The notes: a model not told the origin generated them from the sequence alone. DNA of 64,000 bases from Undibacterium sp. CCC3.4 (GCF_034347425.1 NZ_CP133779.1:2728001-2792000); one strand, 5' to 3'. Shown: positions 1 to 8,868, counted from the stretch's first letter. Numbers and translations are program-made.

Positions 1-383
1 TTTTGGTTTGGTTTGGTTTAATTAGTTTCCCTTTATATTTGTGGCATTGGCCGATACTTTCTTTTTTAAGAGTAATTTTAGGAGCAGTGCCCTCTTTGGA
101 AATGAGAATTGCTGCGGTTGTTGCCTCTATAATTCTGGCATGGGCGACGCTGCATGTCGTCGAAAAGCCAATAAGATTTAGTCAGTGGGGGAAAACGGCA
201 ACATTTGCGTTAGTGTTGATGATGATTTCTCTTGGTTCACTAAGCGGCTATTCTTATGTAAAAGAACGAAATTTAGCTGTTTTGTCTCACGGTAATGGCT
301 TAAATCGGACTTTTACACGCTTGAATCCACTTTCGTTGAGTGGTGCAGATAATGGTGACTTGGGATTTAGCGTAAATGATTGA
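1..383 (+). CDS. Acyltransferase 3 (OafA/YrhL type), C-terminal membrane part, 5' end outside window
   Basis: This is the end of an integral-membrane acyltransferase whose start lies before the window. Such enzymes transfer acyl groups to cell-surface sugars. The visible part has hydrophobic helices and the motif SFPLYLWHWP, followed by VVEKPIRF, both typical of the last helices of acyltransferase 3 proteins. The frame stops at TGA (381-383). The next in-frame codons run straight into the SGNH domain at 396-1178, which in this family is normally the C-terminal domain of the same chain. I therefore think this is the front part of a gene broken by a nonsense codon, or that there is a base error. 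The region is markedly AT-rich compared with genes after 1.6 kb. It is the first visible gene of the polysaccharide locus. Confidence 0.8.
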   Translation, partial: LVWFGLISFPLYLWHWPILSFLRVILGAVPSLEMRIAAVVASIILAWATLHVVEKPIRFSQWGKTATFALVLMMISLGSLSGYSYVKERNLAVLSHGNGLNRTFTRLNPLSLSGADNGDLGFSVND

Positions 384-395
384 GGCGTCACTAAC

Positions 396-1178
396 ATGCA
401 AGACAAACAGTTATTCGGAAACTGTCAGCAAGACTCCAGAGGCAAGGCCCGTTTTGCATTGATGGGGGATAGCAAAGCTGCTGCTCTTTTTCCCGGATTA
501 GTTCGGACCTCACTCGATAGTGGACGGTGGTTATTCATTGGTGGGAATGGCGCTAACGGAGCACCTATTCCATTAATGTCTAGCCGAACAGATTATTCAA
601 GTTTTCAAAAAATGACAGGCATCGCTGTAAATGCTATTCAAAGCAATCCCGATATTGAAACTGTCGTTATTGTCGCTGCGACCCGAGCATTGTTCCAGTT
701 GAATAATGAGTATTCTATTGAGGATTTATCAAATAGTAAAAACTATGATGATGTTTTTGAGGGATTTTCTCAGGTCATTAAAATATTTTTAAAAGCTGGA
801 AAAAATATTGTGTTGGTTGTTAATAATCCTACTTTGGCTGATCCCAGCGTCTGTTTAAATAGGATTACCGAATTTAATTTTTTAAATAAATATTTAAATG
901 GCGAAAAAAAGTATTGCCGAATCGGAATTGAAGAGCAACTGAAGCTTTCTGAAAAATATCGGTTATTGTTGAATCAATTGCAAACTATTGATTCAAGGAA
1001 AGTAAGGGTGTTTGATACACTCAACATACTTTGTGATGAAACAAACCGTTTTTGCACACCAGAAAAGAGCGGTAGGCTTTTATACAGTTATAGCGATCAT
1101 ATTTCAGATTTTGCGGCAGGATTAATCGGTCGACAATTAAATAATTATTTGACATCGTCGTTTGTAGATGTTAAATAA
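396..1178 (+). CDS. SGNH-hydrolase-like domain, separated from the upstream acyltransferase by an in-frame TGA
   Basis: A 260-residue protein that matches the periplasmic SGNH domain usually fused to acyltransferase 3 enzymes. The block I nucleophile motif is ALMGDSKAAAL near residue 23, and a C-terminal SYSDHISDFAAG supplies the Asp/His pair. The first ATG is in the same frame as the upstream acyltransferase, 12 bases after its stop, and I see no convincing ribosome binding site. It may be made as a separate periplasmic-type domain without a signal peptide, which would leave it in the cytoplasm. It is more likely the back half of a broken gene. Codon use and base composition are AT-rich like the upstream part, suggesting both halves arrived together. 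The fold assignment is firm; whether it is expressed is not. Confidence 0.7.
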   Translation: MQDKQLFGNCQQDSRGKARFALMGDSKAAALFPGLVRTSLDSGRWLFIGGNGANGAPIPLMSSRTDYSSFQKMTGIAVNAIQSNPDIETVVIVAATRALFQLNNEYSIEDLSNSKNYDDVFEGFSQVIKIFLKAGKNIVLVVNNPTLADPSVCLNRITEFNFLNKYLNGEKKYCRIGIEEQLKLSEKYRLLLNQLQTIDSRKVRVFDTLNILCDETNRFCTPEKSGRLLYSYSDHISDFAAGLIGRQLNNYLTSSFVDVK

Positions 1179-1397
1179 GTAAGTTGATTTCAGGAACATT
1201 TTCTAACGGAAAAAGTTTTGTGATTAATGATTTTTTGCTGATAGATTTTGTTGCAAGATCAATAAATATCGTCTTTGAGCAAATTTCGTTGACTAGTTGG
1301 AATGGGATTGTTTGTTAACGACGAATTTTAGATGGGTGTTCAGAGCATTTAAACCAAGCACTTTTCGATTTTCGCAGGAATTAAGGTTTTTTTTATT

Positions 1398-2531
1398 ATG
1401 ATAAAAGTGTTTTCTTTTGCCATTGCTGTTTCTTGGCTAGCATGTTTTGCTCTAATACAGTTTAAGCATGCACATCAACATTTGTCTTCAGATCATGTAG
1501 GTTCTGGGCCGCAAAAGATGCATCATGGCGCAACACCACGCATAGGTGGTTTGCCTGTATTTTTGGGTTTGTTAGCTGGCATGGCTGCAATGTACTATGA
1601 CACATACGAATTTAACAGTCTGCCCTTCATCGCAGCCATTCTTCCTGTCTGGTTGGCTGGGATGACTGAAGATTTGACTAAAAAAGTCAGCCCGCTCAAG
1701 CGTCTGCTGGCTGCTTTCGTTTCTGCCTTAATCGGCATGTGGCTGCTTAATGCCAAGTTGGTGCGGCTCGACGTGGCTTGGCTCGATGAGCTGATCACCA
1801 CGTATATCTTGGTCAATGCCTTATTGATCATGATTGCCGTCGGCGGCATTACCCATGCCATGAATATCATCGATGGCTTCAACGGTTTGGCTGGGGGCGT
1901 GGTGGTGATGATTTTATCGGCTCTGGCCTATGTCAGTTACCAAGTCAATGATTTGTTTTTGTTTGCTCAGTGCTTGGCGCTGATCGGTGCCACGATGGGC
2001 TTTTTGTTTTGGAATTATCCGCGCGGTTCCATCTTCGCCGGTGATGGTGGTGCTTACCTGTGGGGCTTCATGGTGGCAGAAATTTGCGTCATGCTGGTCT
2101 ATCGCAATCCCCAAGTATCGCCTTGGTTTCCGCTCTTGCTGGTGATTTATCCGGTATGGGAAACGGTGTTCTCTATTTACCGCCGCAAGGTGATCCGCGG
2201 CTTGCCGGCTGGTTTGCCTGATGCGATACATCTGCATTCGCTGGTTTACAAACGCCTGGTGCGCCACATGATAGGCTCGAAAGAAGCCGAGCATATGATC
2301 AAACGGAATTCACTGACCGCGCCTTATCTGTGGTGCTTGGCGGCGTTTTCGATCGTGCCGGCTGTCCTTTGCTGGTCAAGTACGCCGCTGGTCTTGCTGT
2401 TTACCGGCTTGTTTATTTTGTGCTATTGCGGATTGTATGCCATGATTGTGCGTTTTAAAATCAAGCGCTGGATGACAGCAGGCGGCGGCCTCAAGCCTGC
2501 CGCTGCGGCGGCCAAGAAAACCAATTCCTGA
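1398..2531 (+). CDS. WecA/WbpL-like undecaprenyl-phosphate sugar-1-phosphate transferase (glycosyltransferase family 4)
   Basis: A 377-residue polytopic membrane enzyme expected to start assembly of a lipid-linked glycan by moving a sugar phosphate (GlcNAc-type in the family) from a UDP-sugar to undecaprenyl phosphate. Family features in order: the N-terminal PRIGGLPVFLGLLAG; the acidic loop AGMTEDLTKK; NIIDGFNGLAGG with the Asp/Asn pair; FAGDGGAYLWGF; and a C-terminal HLHSLVYKRLVRH histidine motif of the sugar-binding loop. These match the MraY/WecA superfamily. The Lys/Arg-rich tail after the last helix is cytosolic. It is followed 60 bp later by the SLBB export gene and then wzz, so it is probably the priming enzyme of this surface polysaccharide. 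Base composition becomes GC-richer part-way through the gene. The exact sugar cannot be told. Confidence 0.88.
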   Translation: MIKVFSFAIAVSWLACFALIQFKHAHQHLSSDHVGSGPQKMHHGATPRIGGLPVFLGLLAGMAAMYYDTYEFNSLPFIAAILPVWLAGMTEDLTKKVSPLKRLLAAFVSALIGMWLLNAKLVRLDVAWLDELITTYILVNALLIMIAVGGITHAMNIIDGFNGLAGGVVVMILSALAYVSYQVNDLFLFAQCLALIGATMGFLFWNYPRGSIFAGDGGAYLWGFMVAEICVMLVYRNPQVSPWFPLLLVIYPVWETVFSIYRRKVIRGLPAGLPDAIHLHSLVYKRLVRHMIGSKEAEHMIKRNSLTAPYLWCLAAFSIVPAVLCWSSTPLVLLFTGLFILCYCGLYAMIVRFKIKRWMTAGGGLKPAAAAAKKTNS

Positions 2532-2591
2532 TCTCAGCGCCGGACTGTCCACAGCCTGGCGCGCCTTAGTTTTAGATTGTAACCCGACAAT

Positions 2592-4958
2592 ATGACACCC
2601 TCTATGCACCAGATAATCAAGAGTACGCTGCCGGTTTTCGCGATTTTCGCGGCTTCCTGCGTGTTTGCCCAGCAGACTGACAATGGCGCTGATGTCAACA
2701 CCAACGCCAATGCCAGCACTAGCACTGCGCTTAAAGCGGCACCGCACATCACTAATCAAGGCGCTGCGCAAAATAACAATAACAATACCGCTGATTACAA
2801 TGGCGATGCGGCTGCGCGGCGCGATCTGTCCGCGAAACGGCAGGAACCGAGCGAATTTCAGAATTTTATTAAATACGCCACCGGTAAAAATTTAGCGCTG
2901 TTTGGAAGTGAATTTTTTTCCAGTCCGCAGGCAGGCTTTGTGCCGGCCCAAAACACCCCGCTGCCTACCGACTATGTGCTCGGCAGTGGCGATGAAGTGC
3001 AGGTGCGCGCTTGGGGCAGTGTCGATATCGATTATCGTGCCACGGTTGATCGCAGCGGTAACATCAATTTGCCGACCATCGGCAATATTCAGCTTTCTGG
3101 TGTCAAGGCAGGCGATGCCGATGCGGTGATCCGCGCGGCTATCGCCAAGCAGTACCGCGATGTCACCAGCAGCGTTAATTTTGGCCGCGTGCGGGCGATG
3201 ACCGTGTATGTGGTTGGGCAGGCCAAGAGACCAGGTTCGTATACGGTGTCGGGTTTCTCTACTCTGGTAACGGCCTTGCTGGCCAGTGGCGGGCCGAATG
3301 CCAATGGCTCCATGCGTAATGTGCAAGTCAAACGCGCCGGTAAAGTGGTCGGCAGTCTTGATTTATATGCCTTTATCGCCAAGGGCGACAAGAGCAATGA
3401 TGTCAAGCTGCAGGATGGCGATACCATCTATATTCCACCGGCCAGCGGCCATATTGCCTTGGTTGGCAAGGTCAATACCCCGGCCGTGTACGAACTGCGC
3501 TCGGCCAATGAAAGCATTGCCAGCATTCTCGAACTCGCCGGTGGCTTGCCTGTCATCGCCGATCCGCGTCGGGTTTTTTTAGAGCGTATTGATAATGCCA
3601 AGGCGCAGCCGCGCACGATAGAAGATTTCGCGCTCGATCAAGCTGGTTTGAAGAAAATCCTGAAAGGCGGCGACATGCTCACCGTTGCTTCGATTACGCC
3701 GGAGTTTTCTAACGCAGTTAGTTTGCGCGGCAATGTTAATCAAGCCTTGCGAGTGCCGTTTAAGGCTGGCATGCGCATACGCGATTTGATACCGAACCGC
3801 GCAGCGTTGGTCACGCGCGCCTCGATACAGCGCCAGAATGATGTGCTGGGGCAGAATGATGTACAGGGGCAGAGCGATGATCCTGATGCCAAGGGAAAAC
3901 AGGGCCTCGGCACTTTTCAGGATAATAAAAGGGATGTGCGTGAAAATGCGTTCTCGATTGCCAGCAGCATCGGCAATTTGATCGATGATGTCAATTGGGA
4001 TTATGCTGTGATTGAACGCATCGATCGCGACACCCTCAATGTTAGCCTGATCCCCTTCAATTTGGGTCGGGCCATGGAAAATCCGGCCAACCCCGATAAC
4101 CTTATGTTGCAAGCCGGTGATGCGGTGACGATTTTTTCTCAAAACGATATTCAGGTGCCAATTGCCAAGCGCAAGGTGTTTGCACGCATCGAGGGTGAAG
4201 TCAATGTGCCGGGTGTGTACCAAATGAGTCCCGGTGACAATTTGCAAACGCTGATCGCCAAAGCCGGTGGCCCTACCACGAACGCCTATTTATTCGGCAC
4301 CGAGTTTTATCGTGAGCGTGCGCGTCAAGAGCAGCAGGCTAATTTGGAACGCGTTACGCGTCGTCTCGAAGCACAAGTGCGCAGTGAGGGGGCACGTTCG
4401 GCTGCGAATCAGGGCGTCTCGGCCACTCCTGCAGCGGCGGCCATCAAGCTGGCAGCCGAACAAAAGGCTGCCAGTGAAGCCGTGGCTAAGTTGCGTGAAA
4501 TGAAAGCCACCGGCCGGATTGCTTTCAGTTTGGCTGCCAACGACGAAAATTTTGATAAGCTGCCGGTTTTGAAGTTGGAAAATGGCGATCAACTGATCAT
4601 CCCTAGCCGGCCAGATTTTGTTCATGTATTCGGCGCGCTGAGCCAAGAATCGTCGATTATCTGGAGAAAAGGTTTGTCGGTGGATAACTACTTGGCCGAA
4701 GCTGGCCCAACTTCCGAAGCCGATATCGACAACACCTTTATCTTGCGGGCCAATGGTTCTGTCTTGTCAAACACTGGGCGCGGTTGGTTCTCGAGTGTAG
4801 GTTCTTCGCAAGTCATGCCGGGCGATACGATTGTTGTACCGGAACGCTTGAATAAACAAACGACTTACCAGCAATTCATTGTTGGTTTGAAAGATTGGGC
4901 AACGATACTCACTGGTTTCGGCCTCGGTGCAGCCGCAATTAAATCTTTGAAAAATTAA
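2592..4958 (+). CDS. Large SLBB-domain polysaccharide export protein (Wza/OtnA-like)
   Basis: A 788-residue exported protein for moving capsule or exopolysaccharide through the outer membrane. It starts with a signal peptide (hydrophobic residues 12-25). Cys23 lies in AASC, a poor lipobox, so lipidation is uncertain. After a low-complexity Asn/Ala linker comes a polysaccharide-export domain: VLGSGDEVQVRAWG near residue 130 and VVGQAKRPGSYTVSG near 207. Several SLBB-type beta-grasp repeats follow, such as ALVGKVNTPAVYEL and ARIEGEVNVPGVYQM. It is about twice the length of E. coli Wza and ends with a hydrophobic segment near residues 765-785. The stop is 2 bp before the wzz start, so the two are surely co-transcribed and act together in export and chain-length control. 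Confidence 0.88.
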   Translation: MTPSMHQIIKSTLPVFAIFAASCVFAQQTDNGADVNTNANASTSTALKAAPHITNQGAAQNNNNNTADYNGDAAARRDLSAKRQEPSEFQNFIKYATGKNLALFGSEFFSSPQAGFVPAQNTPLPTDYVLGSGDEVQVRAWGSVDIDYRATVDRSGNINLPTIGNIQLSGVKAGDADAVIRAAIAKQYRDVTSSVNFGRVRAMTVYVVGQAKRPGSYTVSGFSTLVTALLASGGPNANGSMRNVQVKRAGKVVGSLDLYAFIAKGDKSNDVKLQDGDTIYIPPASGHIALVGKVNTPAVYELRSANESIASILELAGGLPVIADPRRVFLERIDNAKAQPRTIEDFALDQAGLKKILKGGDMLTVASITPEFSNAVSLRGNVNQALRVPFKAGMRIRDLIPNRAALVTRASIQRQNDVLGQNDVQGQSDDPDAKGKQGLGTFQDNKRDVRENAFSIASSIGNLIDDVNWDYAVIERIDRDTLNVSLIPFNLGRAMENPANPDNLMLQAGDAVTIFSQNDIQVPIAKRKVFARIEGEVNVPGVYQMSPGDNLQTLIAKAGGPTTNAYLFGTEFYRERARQEQQANLERVTRRLEAQVRSEGARSAANQGVSATPAAAAIKLAAEQKAASEAVAKLREMKATGRIAFSLAANDENFDKLPVLKLENGDQLIIPSRPDFVHVFGALSQESSIIWRKGLSVDNYLAEAGPTSEADIDNTFILRANGSVLSNTGRGWFSSVGSSQVMPGDTIVVPERLNKQTTYQQFIVGLKDWATILTGFGLGAAAIKSLKN

Positions 4959-4960
4959 GC

Positions 4961-6151
4961 ATGACGACACTTGATAAGTTGCACGCCGCTCCGGCAGATG
5001 AAGATGATGGCCTCGCCTTGATGGATATTTTGCTCACGCTGGCCAAGCATAAGAAAAAAATTATGCTGTACCCGATCGTATGTGGGGTGGCTGGTTTGCT
5101 GATCAGCCTCTGCATGCAAGCCGTTTTTAAGGCGAATACCAAGATTCTTCCACCGCAACAGAGCCAATCGACCGCCTCGGCTATGCTGAGCCAACTCGGT
5201 GGCTTGGCCGGTGGCGCAGGTGCCGCGTTGGGGATTAAAAACCCTAATGACTTGTATATCGCCATGCTGAAAAGCCGCGCCGTTACCGATAAGCTGATCA
5301 GCCGTTTCGATTTGAAAAAGCGTTATGACGTCAAGTTGGTAGAAACTACGCGCAAGATGTTGGACACCAATTCCACCATCGCCGCCGGTAAAGATGGTTT
5401 GATCGGGATTGAAGTCGAAGATAAAGACCCGAAAATTGCCATGGCCATCGCCAATGCCTATGTGGAAGAACTGACTTTACTGACGAGTCGCTTTGCGCTC
5501 ACCGAAGCTTCGCAGCGCCGCTTGTTTTTTGAAAAACAATTGGAACTCGCTAAAGACAAGATGATCGTGGCCGAAACTACCCTGGCCAAAGGCATCGATA
5601 GCAAGGGCGTGCTCAGTGTTGATGGCCAAAGCAAGGCCGTGGTGGAAACTGCAGCGCGTTTGCGTGCGGCGGTGTCGGCTAAGGAAATTCAACTCAAGGC
5701 CATGCAAGCCTTTGTTACGCCGAATAATAATGAGTATAAGCGCGCTTACCAAGAGTTGTTGGGTATGCAGCAGGAGCTCGGTAAGTTGGAAAATGGTAAT
5801 CCGCTGGCAGCAGCGCCGCGTGCAAGCGATGCGGCTGGCGGGCCAAGCAGCATACAGATACTGCGTGATGTGAAGTATTATCAAATGCTTTATGATTTAC
5901 TGGCCAAGCAATATGAAGCGGCGCGTCTCGATGAAGCTAAGGATATTCCTTTGATTCAGGTGCTCGATAAAGCCATTGAACCGGAACGTAAATTTAAACC
6001 GCAACGCGCGCTTATCACGCTGGCGGCCGCCATGTTCGGTTTGATCGTGGCACTGATTGCGGCGTTTGTGGCCGAAGCTTCGGCCGCGCCGAAAACGCCT
6101 GAGCAGGAAGAAAAATGGCGTCAGTTGAAAAAGTATTTGAGCTTCCGTTGA
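4961..6151 (+). CDS. Wzz-type polysaccharide chain-length determinant (PCP protein)
   Basis: A 396-residue inner-membrane protein that sets the length of surface polysaccharide chains. It has the PCP topology: a short cytosolic N-terminus, a first membrane helix around residues 33-57, a long periplasmic region rich in helix (residues 60-340), and a second helix around 348-370 (ITLAAAMFGLIVALIAAF) followed by a short basic tail. No kinase domain is attached, so it is the Wzz-like class rather than a Wzc tyrosine kinase. It begins 2 bp after the export protein gene. The last four codons and stop lie within a tandemly repeated DNA segment (see 6139-7070), so its 3' end has been duplicated downstream. 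Confidence 0.88.
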   Translation: MTTLDKLHAAPADEDDGLALMDILLTLAKHKKKIMLYPIVCGVAGLLISLCMQAVFKANTKILPPQQSQSTASAMLSQLGGLAGGAGAALGIKNPNDLYIAMLKSRAVTDKLISRFDLKKRYDVKLVETTRKMLDTNSTIAAGKDGLIGIEVEDKDPKIAMAIANAYVEELTLLTSRFALTEASQRRLFFEKQLELAKDKMIVAETTLAKGIDSKGVLSVDGQSKAVVETAARLRAAVSAKEIQLKAMQAFVTPNNNEYKRAYQELLGMQQELGKLENGNPLAAAPRASDAAGGPSSIQILRDVKYYQMLYDLLAKQYEAARLDEAKDIPLIQVLDKAIEPERKFKPQRALITLAAAMFGLIVALIAAFVAEASAAPKTPEQEEKWRQLKKYLSFR

Positions 6152-7077
6152 GGCATTGAGGCGTGTTGACGAGGACAGTGCTGTTCTCGTCATGACGTCA
6201 TTCCCGCACAGGCGGGAACCCAGTGGCACGACCGTGCCTTCACAGCTTAGGCGCGGCAACATCGCCGGGCTTGGTTAGCTGGTACGCTGAACGGCGCTTG
6301 CGCGCCACTGGGTTCCCGCCTACGCGGGAATGACGAGACGTGGGGTGTGAGTGAATCACGAGACGTGGGGTGTTACGTGAATGACGGGGTGTGAGAGTTC
6401 GGTGAATGACGAACCACGTGCATACGGCACTGACGAATGTGGCGCATACGGGAATGAGTTTCCGTTGAGATATTGACGCGTGTCGACGATGAAAATGCCG
6501 TTTTCGTCATGACGTCATTCCCGCGCAGGCGGGAACCCAGTGGTACGACCGTGCCTTCACAGCTTAGGCGCGGCAACATCGCCGGGCTTGGTTAGCTGGT
6601 ACGCTGAACGGCGCTTGCGCGCCACTGGGTTCCCGCCTACGCGGGAATGACGAGACGTGGGGTGTGCGTGAATGACGGGTGTCGACGATGACATTGCCGT
6701 TCTCGTCATGACGTCATTCCCGCGCAGGCGGGAACCCAGTGGCACGACAGTGCCTTCACAGCTTAGGCGCGGCAACATCGCCGGGCTTGGTTAGCTGGTA
6801 CGCTGAACGGCGCTTGCGCGCCACTGGGTTCCCGCCTACGCGGGAATGACGAGACGTGGGGTGTGCGTGAATGACGGGTGTCGACGATGACATTGCCGTT
6901 CTCGTCATGACCTCATTCCCGCGCAGGCGGGAAACCAGTGGCACGACAGTGCCTTCACAGCTTAGGCGTTGCAACATCGCCGGGCTTGTTGATCTGGGCC
7001 GCTGAACGGCGCTTACGCGCCGCTGGATTCCCGCCTACGCGGGAATGACGAGACGTGGGGTGTGCGTGAATGACGAG
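6139..7077. repeat. Tandem array: one 317-bp unit then three ~199-bp units built on an inverted repeat
   Basis: The DNA after wzz is a tandem array. Equivalent points recur at 6139 and 6456 (317 bp apart) and at 6481, 6680 and 6879 (199 bp apart). Each unit contains a large inverted repeat: an arm starting CATTCCCGCGCAGGCGGGAA, then ACCCAGTGG, a middle with a conserved GGCGCTTGCGCGCC, then the mirrored arm ending CGGGAATGACG. The first unit includes the last bases of wzz (GAGCTTCCGTTGAG) and a similar GAGTTTCCGTTGAG appears at 6456, so the duplication began inside the gene. Short open frames on the minus strand repeat exactly with the unit and are not genes. Confidence 0.9.
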
Positions 7078-7152
7078 ACGTGGGGTGTGCGTGAATGACG
7101 AGACGTGAGGTGTACGGGAATGACGAGACCTGAGCTGTACGGGAATGACATG
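7040..7152. repeat. Short tandem repeat, about 24 bp period
   Basis: Directly after the last long unit, a shorter repeat of roughly 24 bp, containing GAATGACGAGACGTGGGGTG, occurs four to five times with growing divergence toward 7150. It seems to be derived from the end of the 199-bp unit and reaches to about 70 bp before the flippase gene. Confidence 0.85.
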
Positions 7153-7219
7153 ATGAAGGGCTTCTCGCACGCAGCACAACAAACCGTGCTGTTTTTTTCT
7201 TTTTACTGATCACCTGCGC

Positions 7220-8461
7220 ATGAGTGCTGTCACAAAAAATATTTTGTATCTGGTATTGGTTCAAGCAATTATTTATCTCGCGCCGCTGACCACCTTGCCT
7301 TACCTGACGCGCACGCTCGATATCGCTGCCTTTGCCGCGCTCGGTTTTGCGCAGGCGCTGATACAGTATTTTATTCTGGTAACCGATTACGGCTTCGGCA
7401 TCACGGCCACTCGCCTGATCGCTATTAGCGATGGAAAAAAATCTTCAGTCTCGGCCATCGTTGCCAATACCATCGCCGTTAAACTCTTGCTGGCACTGTG
7501 CTCGGCCTTGCTGTGCCTGGCGCTGGTGGGGACATTTGCACCGATACGTGAAAATGCCGCGCTGTTGGCGATGTGCTTCATCGGCGTAATCGGCAATGCC
7601 TTGTTTCCCACTTGGTTGTTTCAAGGTTTAGAAAAAATGCGCGTGCTCGCGCTCATCACCAGTACTTCGCGGCTGTTGCCCTTACCCTTGGTGTTTGTTT
7701 TTGTGAACAGCCATGATGATGTGTTGTTGGCGGCTTTGCTGCAGAATATATCGGGCCTGCTGGCGGCGCTGTTTTCTTTCGCGTACCTGCTGCAAACCCG
7801 TATGCTGGTATCGGCGTCTATCAGTCGGCATAGCATCGTCAGTATGCTCAAAGAAGGTTGGCCAGTGTTTTTATCGAATATCTCGACCAGCTTTTACACC
7901 ACCCTGAATTTAATTTTATTAAAATTTTTCGGTTTGCCCGAGCAAGTCGCATTTTTTGCGGCCACCGATAGAATCCGCGTGGCTGCACAAGGTTTCATTC
8001 AACCGGTGGCGGCCGCCTTGTTTCCGCGCGTTGCTGCGCTAAGCCAGCAGCCGGGCAGTGCGGCCGAATGCAGCATACTGCTGCGGCGCGGTGCTTGGTT
8101 CATGATGGGCATACAACTGTGCGGCGGTGCGGTGATGTTTTTTGGGGCCGATTACATTGCCTTGCATTATCTGGGTGAGGCCTTCGCGCCGGCCTCTTGG
8201 TATTTGAAGGCCTTGGCGTTTCTGCCCTCTATCATTGCGGTAGCGGCGATGTTATCGCAATGGCGCTTTTTGGCTTTGGGACAAAGCCGCAGCATGAGTA
8301 AGATTTATCTGTGCGCCGGGCCGCTGCATGCGCTGTATGGTGGCTGGCTGACTTATCATTATCAATCGGGTGGCTTGATCGCCAGTTTGTATTTCACTGA
8401 AATGATGATCACCTTGACCATGGTGTTGCTGTTGAAGCAGAAGAAAATTTCTTTGTGGTAA
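7220..8461 (+). CDS. Wzx-like oligosaccharide flippase (polysaccharide transporter family)
   Basis: A 413-residue membrane protein with about 12 hydrophobic helices that should flip lipid-linked sugar repeats across the inner membrane. The N-terminal stretch YLVLVQAIIYLAPLTTLPYL and the following TRTLDIAAFAALGFAQALIQ, and later DYGFGITATRLIA, are typical of RfbX/Wzx proteins of the MATE/MOP superfamily. Length is usual for the family. It lies in the same direction as the WecA-like, export and wzz genes but is separated from wzz by about 1 kb of repeats, so it may have its own promoter or depend on read-through. It ends the polysaccharide cluster; the next genes are unrelated. The function is well supported as a flippase, the substrate is not known. 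Confidence 0.88.
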   Translation: MSAVTKNILYLVLVQAIIYLAPLTTLPYLTRTLDIAAFAALGFAQALIQYFILVTDYGFGITATRLIAISDGKKSSVSAIVANTIAVKLLLALCSALLCLALVGTFAPIRENAALLAMCFIGVIGNALFPTWLFQGLEKMRVLALITSTSRLLPLPLVFVFVNSHDDVLLAALLQNISGLLAALFSFAYLLQTRMLVSASISRHSIVSMLKEGWPVFLSNISTSFYTTLNLILLKFFGLPEQVAFFAATDRIRVAAQGFIQPVAAALFPRVAALSQQPGSAAECSILLRRGAWFMMGIQLCGGAVMFFGADYIALHYLGEAFAPASWYLKALAFLPSIIAVAAMLSQWRFLALGQSRSMSKIYLCAGPLHALYGGWLTYHYQSGGLIASLYFTEMMITLTMVLLLKQKKISLW

Positions 8462-8569
8462 GTGACAAGTGCGTGAGTGATTTTGTTACTGTCTGAGCGG
8501 TAATGGCCGAAATTTAGTCATGATAAAGAGTTTCAGGTTGATCTCGGTGTTATGTCGTTTTAAAAATTG

Positions 8570-8600
8570 TTGACATATTTTTGTAACTACCTATAGTTAC
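8570..8600 (+). promoter_or_regulatory. hicAB promoter with palindromic operator
   Basis: A -35 TTGACA at 8570-8575 and a -10 TATAGT at 8592-8597 are 16 bp apart. A perfect palindrome, GTAACTA-ccta-TAGTTAC at 8583-8600, covers the -10. This is where an autorepressing HicB (or HicAB complex) would bind. The ATG of the original hicA is at 8607, so the transcript leader would be very short. Confidence 0.75.
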
Positions 8601-8606
8601 GATATG

Positions 8607-8633
8607 ATGAAGCGCGAAAAACTCATCGCTAAA
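8607..8633 (+). pseudogene. hicA: Detached first nine codons of hicA
   Basis: ATG at 8607 begins nine codons reading MKREKLIAK, a normal HicA amino end, preceded by the palindromic promoter. The reading is cut by the inverted-repeat element that starts at 8634. Joining codon 9 (AAA, 8631-8633) to GCC at 8873 restores one continuous frame that reads MKREKLIAKALNNPSGL and on into the rest of HicA at 8873-9094. This is direct evidence that the element inserted into a working toxin gene. Confidence 0.85.
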
Positions 8634-8868
8634 GAGGCTGTCGCAAAAGCCTGATGGACGTTTTTTACACCTGAAACACCGCATACCTCGTCATTCCCGC
8701 ATGCTTTTGGCGGGAACCCCGCGTCGTTTTTTACACTGAAAATGCCACAATTTCTGGCATTTTCAGTTAACCACGAACGCCGCTGGGTTCCTGCCAAAAG
8801 CGCGCAGGAATGATGTGGCCACCAGTTAGGGTAATGATACCGACTCAATACCCTTTTGCGACAGCCTC
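8634..8868. mobile_element. Copy A of a ~235-bp MITE-like inverted-repeat element, inserted in hicA
   Basis: The 235-bp element begins GAGGCTGTCGCAAAA and ends with its mirror TTTTGCGACAGCCTC. Flanks are TAAA on both sides (8630-8633 and 8869-8872), a 4-bp target duplication. Inside are two further nested inverted repeats: CATTCCCGC/TTTTGGCGGGAA on one side, and GAAAATGCCA with TGGCATTTTC in the centre. It has no coding capacity for a transposase, so it must depend on one encoded elsewhere if it is mobile. Four related copies lie at 20363, 34721 (partial), 36721 and 57773. Confidence 0.85.

Noticed and set aside
381..383. Selenocysteine recoding of the TGA in the acyltransferase gene
   Set aside because: No clear SECIS hairpin, no known selenoprotein of this family, and even the formate dehydrogenase here uses cysteine.
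6139..7152. Possible CRISPR array
   Set aside because: Units of 199 and 24 bp have no alternation of constant repeats with unique spacers, and no cas genes are nearby.
5897..7264. A series of minus-strand frames starting MLPRLSCEGTVVPL after wzz
   Set aside because: Their starts are spaced by the repeat period (317 and 199 bp) and they follow the inverted repeat; they are side effects of the array.
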